A stretch of 28,286 nucleotides of DNA from Folioceros fuciformis (lineage: Eukaryota; Anthocerotophyta; Anthocerotopsida; Anthocerotales): NCBI GenBank assembly GCA_049999805.1, contig JBNGIO010006038.1:148146-176431 (forward strand), given 5' to 3'. The notes beneath the pieces are model-generated. The model was not told the origin of the DNA, made no database searches, and worked only from the letters and a program-made list of their open reading frames with translations. Shown one piece after another: positions 9,738 through 19,681 of the stretch (the first letter of the stretch is position 1; every line of letters starts with the position of its first letter). The position numbers and the translations under genes are program-made.

Positions 9738-11208
9738 GTGTTACTGGACGCCCCAATTACAGCCATTGAAGTCCTCCAAGCAATCAAGGACATACCGCGA
9801 CATAAATCTCCAAGCCATGATGGTATTCCTCCCGAATTTTTGCTATGGGGTTGGGAGTTTATGGGGCCACTATTTATGGAGGCCCTAGAAGCAATCTGGG
9901 AAGAAGGTAGTATGGGGTTGGGAGTTTATGGGGCCACTATTTATGGAGGCCCTAGAAGCAATCTGGGAAGAAGGTAGTATGGAGCTAGTTCAACATGGGG
10001 GTTATCACCTTGCTACCGAAGCAAGATGCCAGTGTCTCCATCTCCAGTTGGTGTTCGATCACTTTACTAACTAGCACCTATAAGGTGACAAGGTGCAAAG
10101 GTCTTGGCTAATCGACTCAAACCTCTCTTGGACGAGTGGATCAAGCGAGAGCAAAGGGAATCATCCAAAACAGGTGCATCCTTGACAACTTGCTCCTCTT
10201 GCGTGACGTGAAGCATGATGCATTGAAGCAAAATGATGGATTCATCTCCCTAGACTTCTTCAAGGCCTACGACTTGGTGGAATGGCATTTTCTTTGGCGT
10301 TGTCTCCGCAACTTCGGGTTGGACAATAATTTCTATCGCTGGGTTAACATCCTATGCGAGAAGGTTGGAGCCAAGGTTGCAGTTAATGGTTCGTTTACGC
10401 AGTGCTTTCAGATCACTCGCTCTGTCAGGCATGGCTGCCCTCTTGCTCCCTCCTTGTTTATTATTGTGGCTGATTTCTTCCATAGGGTTGTTAAACAAGA
10501 TCCACACATTGAAGGCATCTAGGCTCCAGATGGCTCACAACTACGCATCTCGGCCTTTGTGGATGACACAATGCTTTTCTCCTTTGCTTCAGAATCCTCC
10601 TTGCATGCTTTGATGGATCACGTTCAAATATTTGGTCATCTTTCAGGATGCAAGGTCAATTGGGGAAAGACACGTATGATATGTTTAAATATGGGGAGTG
10701 AGATACCTCATTGTATTAGTCACATTACTCAAGTTCGCCAAGGTTCTTCCCACAAATATCAGGGTCTACCTTTTCAGGATATTGAGGAAAATGGGGAGAT
10801 TGGTGAATTCGTGCTTCGACGGTTCATTCAAAAAGCTGCAGGTCTATGCCTAATTAAGCTTAACCTTGCAGGTAGATTGGTTGTGTTAAACCACATTCTG
10901 ATTGCCTCCTTGTGGTACCATGTCTTCTTGTGGGCTCCCTCCAAGGTGGAATATAAACGTTTGCAGTAGGTCTTGTCCATTTCTTGTGGAATCGAGGTGG
11001 GGAGGGATCTGGTGCATTGCGAAAAGTTGCATGGCACCACATGACCCAGCCTCGGTGGATGGGGGGATTAGGGCTTGTGGGCCCAATGAGCAAGGCTAAG
11101 ACCTTATATGTGCAATGGGTAGTCAGAGCTGTTGACCTGTCTCCATACACATGGAAGGGTTACCTTACTCAACATTTGGAACACAAAAAAGCTGTTCCAC
11201 AAGGGTGA
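9738..11208 (+). pseudogene. LINE ORF2, reverse transcriptase domain
   Basis: This is an RNA-dependent DNA polymerase of the non-LTR type. The early fingers motif PRHKSPSHDGIPPEF (about 9795-9840) matches the usual KAPGPDGF pattern. The palm has FISLDFFKAYD (first catalytic Asp, about 10240), then VRHGCPLAPSLF (about 10425) and FVDDTMLF (about 10553), where the usual Ala of FADD/YADD is Val. The thumb-side segment ALRKVAWHHMTQPRWMGGLGL (about 11020-11075) is in another frame. Damage includes a 67-bp tandem duplication at 9844-9977, a nonsense codon at 10520 and a frameshift near 10970. Confidence 0.8.
9844..9977 (+). repeat. perfect 67-bp tandem duplication inside the reverse transcriptase
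   Basis: 9844-9910 and 9911-9977 are identical, starting TATGGGGTTGGGAGTTTATG. 67 is not a multiple of three, so the duplication shifts the frame. The lack of any difference between copies means it is either recent or an assembly artefact. Confidence 0.9.
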
Positions 11209-11772
11209 AGAAGCGTGGACAACATCTTAGTGGATAAGCCTATACTGAATACGAGTGACTGCTCCCCGCTCTTCAAGGCAATCTAGTTTAGCTTTCTGGA
11301 GGTAAAGCATCTCCTTCACATTGCTCAACCACTTTGCTCGGATAACGTGCTTGAGCTTCCCCTTCAAGGTTTTCAGAAGTTATGGAGCCAACAATATATC
11401 TCGCGGGTATATAGGTCTCAAATTTTCAGCAAGGTTGGTAGACACAGTATGTCACACTTGGGTCACCTGTGGAGTAGGACAAAGAAAGCTTGGAAGGAGA
11501 TGGAAGTGCTTAAAGCAGAGTTTGCTCTTCCTATGCGACATCTAAGGATCATTTTAGGTAGCTGCAAAATGACATGTCTAAAAGTAGCAAGCAGGCGCTA
11601 CATGTGCAACCGGAGGTGGGAACGGACGCATGGGGAGCCTATTCAATGGAAGGCAGGGAAGAAGAGGAGGATTTGGAGGGGGAGTTGGTCCTACCGGAGC
11701 TTGATCGGGCAATATACATCTCCAAGCTAGGCCAACTTCTAGTTGTTCTGTCCTATAGAGTAACCTCTCCTT

Positions 11773-12363
11773 GTGGGCTTCTACAAGAGCAGGGAAGAGA
11801 GGAGGGAGAGATTGGTAATGGGGCCTTACGCCCAATCACTGTATTGGCCCGTTCAAAGCGAGCGGAAAGGTGGCTCACCTCAGCTGAGATCCCAAGGCAC
11901 CAACACTTTACAACCGCATCGAGGAGGTTGTGTTGGTTCTGCTTGGCAAAGAATTGGGAACTCACCATGTGGCCGGACCTCTTTCGGTGGGCCAATCGTC
12001 CAGGGGCCAACAGAGAGAGCTCGCACTCCCTCTTTTAACGTGTGCACTGCAGATCTTTATCATTGGCTAATCAGGAAGCAAAGGAGTAATAAACGTGACC
12101 CAATGGCCCCGAGGATGAGGTTGCCCATTCTATGCCAACGTGGGGCCATCAAACTCCTATGGACGTCAATTGGCATCCCTCCTAAGGTCAGGCTACTGAT
12201 AGGGTGCTTGTTTCAAGCTTCCTTGTCCACGGCAAATAGGTGGGATGGATTGCTGGTTGCCGTAGGGGAGGAAGCATGCAGGATGTGTGCCATTGGTGCT
12301 CCAAACAAAAGCCAACATCTGTTCTAGCGATGTGCTTTTGCCCAAGCAGTTTGGGGGGTAAGT
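11773..12363 (+). pseudogene. LINE ORF2, C-terminal zf-RVT-like domain
   Basis: The pattern is that of the zinc-binding domain found at the end of plant LINE ORF2. It reads LYHWL, then PPKVRLLIGCLFQASLSTANRW (about 12178-12243), then CRMC (about 12280), then a QHLF His and a later RCAFAQAVWG. An in-frame stop at 12325-12327 separates QHLF from the last Cys. Upstream sequence from 11773 is in the same frame but not recognisable. The domain is thought to bind RNA or DNA during integration; here it is broken. Confidence 0.65.
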
Positions 12364-12930
12364 TAGCAATTGGTTGCAATGGCTTTTTCCAGCAGTTAAT
12401 GTTGCCATTATGGAACAGACAACGCTTTTTGGCTCAGGGAATCATTCGGTAAGCCGCTATTACAATTTCAATGGTGGGGCCTACTATGGAGCTCATGTCT
12501 CTCTGGATTATAGTTCAACTTGACGACAGTGGTCTACGGCGGGCAACAACCACTATCGTGTAAATCCCTACTATGGAAGATATGGGGGCAAGTGTTAATT
12601 GCCGCAGAAGGCATAAGGTTAACATCCCCGAGAAAATTCAAGTGTAGAGAATGGTATCGAGGGGGCTTTCTACGTACAGGGAGTGAGATGAGGTGGAACC
12701 ACTCATGCCCTTGGAGAGGGTAATGTGGGCTTGGCGGCTCGGACCTCAACTTAAATGTCCCTACATACTGTTCAACTCCTCTCGATTGGCGACCCGAGGG
12801 AACTAGGCAAATATATCTGACTAGCATTTGCTCTCTATCGGGCACTTGCCCCTTCCTTTTTACTTAGGATCTTGTATCCTTACAAACAGTGTAAGTTGCC
12901 ATAATCCAATTTTTCTCCACGAAAAATAAA
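12364..12930 (+). other. LINE 3' end and A-rich tail
   Basis: No recognisable domain follows the zf-RVT-like segment. The element ends in AAAAATAAA (12922-12930), a short degenerate poly-A tail containing AATAAA. It is directly followed by the right target duplication at 12931. Confidence 0.6.
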
Positions 12931-12941
12931 GTACAAATGGA
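12931..12941 (+). repeat. LINE target-site duplication, right copy
   Basis: GTACAAATGGA, identical over 11 bp to 3370-3380, directly follows the A-rich tail. Confidence 0.75.
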
Positions 12942-12977
12942 CAGCCATGGTTTCAAAGCTATAAAAAAACAAGTATC
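12942..12977. other. 36-bp host sliver between two retroelements
   Basis: This short AT-rich sequence contains CAGCCATGG. It lies between the LINE target duplication and the copia LTR. Its last five bases, GTATC, are the left copy of the copia target duplication. It would originally have been continuous with 19859 onward. Confidence 0.7.
12973..12977 (+). repeat. copia target-site duplication, left copy
   Basis: GTATC is identical to 19854-19858 directly after the 3' LTR. Five base pairs is the usual target duplication length for Ty1/copia elements. Confidence 0.7.
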
Positions 12978-13227
12978 TAATGGAAGATAGTGTATTGAAT
13001 CATTGCTTAGGGTTTCGTTTCATATGTAGCTAGTGTGAATAGGGATATGGTTTTCATTTTAGCTACTTGTCGCTTCGCTAGGGTTGTGTCTCTAGCTAAA
13101 GGTCATGTCCTTTCAACAGCTAGTTTAAGTCTAGTTGGTTTCTTAATTAACTTACTTCTTCTTGATAATAAATAATGATGTAATTACTTAAATGTAATTG
13201 ATTTACACCTTCTTATTAATTTTGTCA
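12978..13227 (+). repeat. 5' LTR of the copia element (250 bp)
   Basis: The left boundary is set by the GTATC target duplication and by identity with the 3' LTR. The right boundary is set by the primer-binding site at 13228. It begins TAATGGAAG and ends TTTTGTCA, so the usual TG start is absent unless the LTR is taken to begin at 12981. It contains AT-rich TATA-like sequence (GATAATAAATAATG, about 13164-13177), a plausible promoter or poly-A signal region. Confidence 0.85.
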
Positions 13228-13241
13228 TGGTATCAGAGCCA
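13228..13241 (+). promoter_or_regulatory. primer-binding site for initiator tRNA-Met
   Basis: TGGTATCAGAGCCA is complementary over 14 bases to the 3' end of plant initiator tRNA-Met (from general knowledge of that tRNA). It starts directly after the LTR CA end. It primes minus-strand synthesis and is the usual site for plant copia elements. Confidence 0.9.
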
Positions 13242-13597
13242 TGTTAGGTGTAAGTTGCATTCTCAGGAATGCACATTAAAATTGTGCACATTCTGATGTG
13301 CATAAATCTATGGTTTATGTTTGCTTTCTTTATTAGAAAATGGTTTCTAATAAGAAAATACATAGGCTTTTCAAGAAACCGTTTTATACTTTTCTTTCTT
13401 GATTCGTGTTTATAATTAGTGTCTTTTCTTGAAGATGTGTTTGATGTTTCTGTTGTTACATTGCTTCAATGCAATTTAATACCAGTTGCATTAGAACATT
13501 TGATAGAAATGCTCACAATTTATACACAAAGTCAAGATGTGAATTATAAAATGTTTTTTTTGAAAACTATGTAAATACAAAACTTCTGGCCAAATGA

Positions 13598-14176
13598 ATG
13601 GCCAATCTTCTGGAAAGGCAACAATTGCCAGAATTTCCATTTCCCTTTGAGGAACCTCTACAGAATCAACGGCATCGGCGAAGAGCTCCTGGTGCGCAAC
13701 TGAATGCAGCCAGAAGACTAGCGGCAGATCACGGCTTTGGTGGAAATGCTAACCCTAGGGGGTTTCTGACCACAAACCCTGCACCGCACACAAGCGCAGC
13801 ACAATTAGCTTCTAGACTGGAGGCACATCAGCAATATGTTGATAGGCGCTTTCAAAATATAAGTCAGAAGCTTGCTGCGATTGCGGTTGACTTACGGAGT
13901 CTTCTTGAGCACATAGGACACTTGGATTTTAAACTACTTGCCTTGCTAAAGCCTGCTCTCCTTGCTAACCCTGCCACAAGAGGCACAGCATGTAAGCCAG
14001 CAGGCAAACGCAACAAGCACTATAAGTTTGATTACCCAAACTCATGTCCGTCATGCTCAACCTATGCCTTCAATCGCTGGGAAATTAGAGACCAGAACAT
14101 AAGGAACATTACAGAAAGACAGTTGGTCAATCTACATGTTGCTGATCAGCAGCTTGACCCTGTCCTACCTCTGTAA
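13598..14176 (+). CDS. extra sense ORF between primer site and gag, unknown function
   Basis: An intact 192-codon ORF starts at an ATG followed by G at +4 and ends at TAA 14174. It is in the same frame as gag-pol, which starts 153 bases later. The N-terminal half is Pro, Arg and Ala-rich (PLQNQRHRRRAPGAQ). Residues about 75-120 form an amphipathic helix or coiled-coil-like stretch (RFQNISQKLAAIAVDLRSLL). A basic part follows (CKPAGKRNKHYKFDY), with one CPSC pair. There is no match to gag, protease or an envelope that I recognise. Copia elements usually have a leader much shorter than the 1.1 kb seen here. It could be a captured sequence or an accessory protein; it may also be a chance open frame, but its length argues against that. 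Confidence 0.5.
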   Translation: MANLLERQQLPEFPFPFEEPLQNQRHRRRAPGAQLNAARRLAADHGFGGNANPRGFLTTNPAPHTSAAQLASRLEAHQQYVDRRFQNISQKLAAIAVDLRSLLEHIGHLDFKLLALLKPALLANPATRGTACKPAGKRNKHYKFDYPNSCPSCSTYAFNRWEIRDQNIRNITERQLVNLHVADQQLDPVLPL

Positions 14177-14329
14177 TGTGGAAGCTGCAGTTTGCAGCTT
14201 TATGCTGGTGTATTCTGAACAACCCTAGATCCTTCAGCCTGTTAATCTGCACAGGGCAGGTTAGACAGGTGCATTAACACTTTACCCATAAAATCCTCAC
14301 AGTGAGGAGGGCTAACAACAGCTTCACAC

Positions 14330-16093
14330 ATGGGTGACGCTGCTAATCTAGCGGGTGAGGGGTTTAGGGAAAAGGACAGGTTTGGGGGGTCTGACTATGA
14401 CATTTGGGTCATTAGAATGAGAGGAGCATTACAAAACAAACTATTATGGAAATGGGCAACTGGGGACATTAAGTTTCCAGCTATAGTGCCTCCTGGAACC
14501 ATGCCTTCATCTGACGAGAAAAAGGCACAGGACGCTTGGGTCGTTAAAGATGAAGCAGCACAGTACCTTATCCGGAGTGGTCTGACGACTGATATGTTGA
14601 GACAGACTGCTGGTTGCAAAACCTCTGCCGAGATATGGATGCGGCTTCAAGACCTGTATGCTGGAACGGATGAAACATCTCAGCTGACTGCCCTCCGTAA
14701 TATTCAGACCTTGCGCATGAGAGAAGGAGATTCAATTGAGAAACATCTAACTGTTTTCAGATCTCTTGTCTCTAAACTGGAAAGTGCAGCACAAGAAAGT
14801 TTGAATGACTCAGCTTTGATTTTGCACTTTATGATGACTTTGCCAGAGTCATGGCAACATTTTGTTACCTCCTACAACACTTCACAGCTTCAGGGTCGCA
14901 AGATTGCAAAGGCTGCTGGAGTTGACCTCCCCAAGACCTCCTTCTCAGAGTTTTTAAGTGCACTTCTTCAAGAGGAAGTCACTAGGGGACAGTTTAAACG
15001 CCCTGGAAAACAGCAAGCCCTATACATTAACAACAACAAAGGCAAGAAGAAGCCAAATTTCAGAGGTAGGCAAAATACCTCTTTTGGTGCTGGCAGCTCA
15101 CAGGGAGCTACTGCACCAAAGAAGCCCAAAAAGGCAGGGAAGTGCCATTGGTGCCAGACTCCCGGCCATTGGGAGAATGAGTGTCGTAAGAAGATGGCTG
15201 GAGTTCCTCGCAAGGAGGTTAACTCAGCATCCCAGACACATATTGTTGTTACAAAGCACGGCTCGCCGTCAGCCCTTACTGTTCTTACCAGGAAGTTTAC
15301 TCCTCCCCTTATCAATCCCACTTGTCTATCTATGAATACACAAGGCAAACCAGTTAGTGAATGGTACCTTGATACTGGTGCAACTGCGCACATTAGCATA
15401 GATAGAAATGCCTTCATCACATACAAACCAGTAACAGATCGTTTTGTCTACCTGGGTGATGATAGCAAACTTGTGTGTCCAGGCATTGGGACAGTCAAGC
15501 TTCCTGTTCCCTCTGGAGGCACACTTGTGCTCACAGATGTGTATCACGTTCCTGAAATGACCACAAACCTCATTTCTGTTAGAAAACTCAATCAGGATAA
15601 CAATACACACATCTTGTTTACCCCAACAGAATGTAGGATCATTGATGCCTTTGACCCTCGTAAGGTTTTGGCATATGGTTCTTCAGATAGTGACCTGTTC
15701 AGGTTACATACTCATATTAGTGATGCTAAGGCTACACTTGCTTCACAATCTCCAGAGACAGTTGCTAAGCAAGAAGCCAAAGCTGTACTATGGCACAATA
15801 GGTTAGGTCACCCTCACAGCGCAAAGTTGCAGAAACTTGCTCTTAGTGATCTGTATGCTGATGGCCAGATTGGTAGGTTGCCACTCTTACCGTTATGTGA
15901 GGCATGTGTCCTCTCTAAACGCCATCAAGCAGCTTTCAAGAACAAGACTCCTCATAGGGCTTCGGATGTTCTTGAACTTGTTCACACTGACATATGTGGG
16001 CCTCTCTCTCAGCCCTCCATTGGAGGAGGCAAATACTTTCTCACCTTCACAGATGACAAAACAAGATTTGTTATGAAGCCGCTTACATTCTGA
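14330..16093 (+). pseudogene. copia gag, protease and start of integrase (frame interrupted)
   Basis: This is the first 587 codons of the gag-pol polyprotein. Gag occupies about residues 1-270 (a WVIRMRGALQNK-type start, a UBN2-like helical region and LRMREGDSIEKHL). The CCHC knuckle CX2CX4HX4C is at 272-285. The protease active site DTG is at 348-350 (YLDTGATAHIS). The integrase zinc-binding HHCC residues are at 489, 494, 523 and 526. The integrase core starts at VHTDICGP with its first catalytic Asp. The frame then fails near 16075-16090 and stops at 16093. The following frame (16090 onward) resumes the integrase, so a single indel separates them. All motifs up to the break look functional. 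Confidence 0.9.
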
Positions 16094-18750
16094 AAGCTAA
16101 GAATGAATGCTTTTCTCTGTTTAAGGATTACCTGAAACTTGTAGAACGTTGGACTGGAAAACAACTTAAAACCCTCCGTTCTGATAATGGTGGAGAGTTT
16201 ACCTCTGGGGAGTTTCAGGCATATTGTAGAGATGAAGGTATTGGAAGACAACTTACAGTTGTTTACACACCTCAGCAAAATGGAGTTGCTGAGCACCAAA
16301 ACTTCGTTCTTCAGGAGATGGTCTCCTCCCTCCTTCATCAAGCCTCCTTACCTCTATGTTACTGGGCTGAAGCCCTTATGACAGCTGTGTATCTTCGCAA
16401 CAGATTACCTACCACTGCTGTAATTGGCCAAACACCTTATGAAGCCTTCTATGGACGGAAGCCAGCCATTCTTCATCTTCGTACCTTTGGCTGCATTGCT
16501 TATGCCTTCATCCCTAATTAGAAAAGAACCAAGTTAGCTGCTAAAGCCCTCAAGCTTCTTATGCTTGGGTACACTGAGGGTATTAAGGCATACAAGCTAT
16601 ATGACGTACCTCGTAATCAAGTTATCTATGCTCGCAGCGTCACTTTTGATGAAGATCACTTTTGGCAGCCAGTGGGAGCAGTTCCTCCTGAGGGGGGGTC
16701 TCCTTCGAACATTGATTTTTCCTTGTTACCTGCTGTTACCACATTCCCTGATCATGATCCTGAGGAGATTGCTCCTGCAGGGGGGGAAGCACAGCATGAA
16801 CTTAACAATCCTGAACAAGCTCCTGAACAGCAAGACCTGCCACAATTACCTGACCAGGTCTTGGCTCCTCTAGATGTTCCTGCTGATTTGCAGCAACAAC
16901 CTCCTGCTGCAGATCCTCCAGCTCCTATTCCTGTGCCGCCAGATTTGTCTGATGCTTCAGATGACGATGCTGATCATGCTGATTCTGCTAGTGATGAAGA
17001 TGCCATCTTTGACCAGCCTTCGCCACCTATACAGCCTCCACAGCCTGCACTTCGTTATCCTGCCAGAGAGCGACGAGCACCAGATTTCTATCAGTCCGAG
17101 GATTTTCGACATCCTACGGCTAATGCAGCTATACCCTTGGACCCTATTGAACCTCAGTCCTATGAAGAAGCCATTAGCCGACCTGATGCTGCTGAATGGA
17201 GAAAAGCTATCCAATCTGAGTATGATTCCTTAATCAAAAATGGCACATGGGAGCTTGCAAAGTTACCTCCTGGACGAAAAGTTGTATCCTGCAAATGGGT
17301 CTTCAAGCTGAAAGTCAAAGCTGATGGCTCATTTGATCGATACAAGGCACGGCTTGTTGCTCGTGGGTTTTCACAAGTGCCAGGACTTGACTATTTCGAA
17401 ACATATGCTCTAGTCATGAAGCTTGCTACTTTCCGCATTATCTGTGCCCTAGCAGCATACCATGATCATGAGTTAGACATGTTTGACGTCAAAACAGCTT
17501 TTCTACATGGGAAACTAGACACTGAAATCTATATGCAACAACCTACAGGCTATGAAGTAAAGGGAAAAGAAGACCATGTCTTACTTCTCAAGAAAACCTT
17601 GTATGGGCTGAAGCAATCAGCTCTGGAATGGAACGCAGTCCTTGATGAAGAACTGCGTGCTTTAGGTTTCATTAAATGTATCTCTGACAACAGCCTGTAC
17701 GTGTACAGATCCGGAGGTGTGGTGTGCTACCTTGCAGTTTATGTTGACGACTTGATTCTCTCCTGTAACAGCCCTACATTCATCACAAAGATCAACAAGT
17801 TGTTAGCCTCCAAGTTTGAAATGACAAATCTTGGAGCACTTGAGAGCTGTTTAGGAGTGCTAATCAAACGTGACAGGAAACAGAAATCTATTTCACTTAC
17901 TCAGCCTAGGTATCTGCTTGAGTGTGCTGAACAGCTTGGCTTAAAGGATGCTAAGCCAGCTGCCACTCCGTTACCATCTGGACTCAAGTACAGCAAGTCT
18001 ATGTGTCCTGAAACACAGAAAGAAAAGGATCAGATGGCAGCAGTCCCTTACAGGAAGGGTGTTGGTAAGCTTATTTACGCAGCCAATACTACCAGACCTG
18101 ACATAACGTTCGCCACCAACGTGCTTTCACAGTACCTGGAAAACCCTGGACAGTTGCACAGGACAGGGGTTAAACGGGTTGTTAGGTATCTCAAAGGCAC
18201 AGCAGATGTGGGAATCAATTTTAGATATGTACCTGGGTCATCTCTACAACTTGATGTGTACACTGACTCTGATTACGCTGGAGATGTGGATACCAGGCGG
18301 TCAGTGTCTGGGTACGTGGTGATGATTGCAGGAGGTCCTATCTGCTGGTACAGTAAAAAGCAACCAACAGTTGCTACATCAAGCACGGAGGCAGAGTATC
18401 GAGTGCTTACCGCCGCAGCAAAGGAAATTGCTTGGTGCAGATCAGTCTTCAAGGAACTTGGTTTGCCACTCCCTACCTGCACAACCATAAAGACTGACAA
18501 CCAGGGCTCGATGAATTTAGCACAGAACCCTGTTTTCCACTCTCGCACGAAGCATGTGGAGGTGGAATATCATTTCATCAGAGACCTTGTGAAATCTGAC
18601 CAGATAGCGTTGGAGTACGTGCCAACTGCAGACAACCCCGCTGACATCTTTACTAAATCCCTCACTAGGGATATACATGTGAGGCACATGAGAAGTTTAG
18701 GTATGGGCAGCTCCGAGAGCAGTCCAGAAACCCTATCTACATCAGCTTAG
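16090..18750 (+). pseudogene. copia integrase remainder, reverse transcriptase and RNase H (one nonsense codon)
   Basis: This is the continuation of pol in the next frame. The integrase has LRSDNGGEF (second Asp) and NGVAEHQN (catalytic Glu), then an in-frame TAG at 16519-16521 after AFIPN. The frame is then open for 729 codons from 16561 to 18750. A Pro/Asp-rich linker (about 16730-17030) precedes the reverse transcriptase, which has CKWVFKLKVKADGS, DVKTAFLHGKL, LYGLKQS and the catalytic YVDD (17740-17751). RNase H has YTDSDYAGD (Asp 18264), ATSSTEAEY (Glu 18388), KTDNQGS (Asp 18496) and FHSRTKHVEVEYHFIRD. One unusual residue is ETYALVMKLATFR, where ETFAPVVK is typical. The catalytic core is otherwise intact. 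Confidence 0.9.
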
Positions 18751-18760
18751 CCTAATGCCT

Positions 18761-18772
18761 AATGAGTGGGAG
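18761..18772 (+). promoter_or_regulatory. internal polypurine-like tract after pol
   Basis: AATGAGTGGGAG lies 11 bases after the pol stop codon. It differs by one base from the 12 bases ending directly at the 3' LTR (AATAAGTGGGAG, 19670-19681). In a standard copia element the polypurine tract sits at about this distance from pol, so this could be the ancestral tract, or a second priming site. Confidence 0.5.
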
Positions 18773-18937
18773 CACAAGAGTCTCCAGACCCTTACAGAAT
18801 TCATCTACTGCTGGAGCTCGGGTTGTGACCATCAGAAATCACAGGGCTAGCCGTAAAAATCAGACATGAAGGAACTGTTCAGTGGATGAAGCTTACAGCT
18901 ATATGTAATCGTGAACAGCTCCTACAGGTTACCGAAA

Positions 18938-19531
18938 TTAGCAAACAGCAGCAATTTCGAGGGACTTACGAGTTCTATCGGGAGGGAAGGGATCGTAGGT
19001 GGTGCCGATTCCCAGATCATCACTGTCAGATCCCACAAATCCAAATTTGACGAGCTCCCTCACCAGCTGCCTGACCTCATCGACTTCTAAAGGAAACATT
19101 CGAGGACTCCTTGGGGGCACGTTTGCCATCATATCTCGCAGCTCCAGGACTTTGCTGCGCGTCATCTTCAGTAGTTCTTCGACTTCCTCACACTTCCTCT
19201 TCGTGTTAGCCAGGTGAACCAGGAGATTGCGATCTGCCTGCGTAGGCCAGCCCTCTGGTTTCTTCGCCCTCTCTACAGCACAGAGGGGCGATGGGTCAAT
19301 CATCGCAGGTCGTTCCTCCCGCGGTGACTCCCGCAGTCTCTTGTTATCTCTGCCACCGACACCGCTGCTTCTTGAAGACATGATGCCAAAGACCAGCGCA
19401 CCTGAAGTCGCAGCAGTGCACAGGATGGCAAAGGCCAACAGTCTGTTTAGATCGGAAACTGTGAAGAGGGCGCACTCCACTGGTTCTTGTACGCGCGCTT
19501 TAAAGAGGGAACTCGAAGCGCCTGATTCCAT
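18938..19531 (-). CDS. antisense ORF between pol and 3' LTR, unknown function
   Basis: An intact 197-codon ORF lies opposite to gag-pol, starting at ATG 19531-19529 and ending at TAA 18940-18938. Residues 31-50 (LLAFAILCTA then ATSGALVFGI) form a hydrophobic helix long enough to cross a membrane. Residues 55-70 are basic, with RDNKRLRES resembling a nuclear-import signal. Residues 100-136 are a charged helix with coiled-coil character, and 145-165 form another acidic helix. A second ATG at residue 51 would give a soluble 147-residue form. I recognise no family. Antisense ORFs are known in some other plant LTR elements. A captured host gene or an accidental open frame are the alternatives. Confidence 0.45.
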   Translation of the reverse strand: MESGASSSLFKARVQEPVECALFTVSDLNRLLAFAILCTAATSGALVFGIMSSRSSGVGGRDNKRLRESPREERPAMIDPSPLCAVERAKKPEGWPTQADRNLLVHLANTKRKCEEVEELLKMTRSKVLELRDMMANVPPRSPRMFPLEVDEVRQLVRELVKFGFVGSDSDDLGIGTTYDPFPPDRTRKSLEIAAVC

Positions 19532-19669
19532 TACGCCCCGTTGTGCTCCAGCTACTCATGTCTGTACAAAGGCGATGGGGAGTAACGCAGCAGACCTCGA
19601 GTCCATGGCTGAGGCAGCTAGAACACGTTCCCCTCGGCGAACTTAAGACAGTCCTTTTTTGCAATGATC

Positions 19670-19681
19670 AATAAGTGGGAG
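19670..19681 (+). promoter_or_regulatory. polypurine tract of the copia element
   Basis: AATAAGTGGGAG directly abuts the 3' LTR start at 19682 (TAATGG). It primes plus-strand synthesis. Its position supports an LTR that starts TAATGG rather than TGG. Confidence 0.8.

Larger units (their letters stand above)
3381..12930 (+). mobile_element. L1-type non-LTR retrotransposon (LINE), decayed
   Basis: A LINE copies itself by target-primed reverse transcription. This copy is flanked by an 11-bp target duplication and ends in the A-rich tail AAAAATAAA (12922-12930). In order it contains a 5' leader, a long ORF1 with a DUF4283-like domain and a partial CCHC knuckle, and ORF2 with an apurinic-type endonuclease, a reverse transcriptase and a zf-RVT-like tail, then a 3' UTR. 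Both ORFs carry many stops and frameshifts, so it is not autonomous. The length is about 9.4 kb after correcting the false gap at 9453-9552. That is longer than I expect for a plant L1, because ORF1 spans about 4.5 kb. Base composition is near 50 percent GC against AT-rich flanks. Confidence 0.85.

Noticed and set aside
19227-19646. Sense ORF of 139 codons overlapping the antisense ORF in the copia element
   Set aside because: It begins at a non-ATG codon. The opposite strand has the longer ATG-initiated frame with better protein-like composition.
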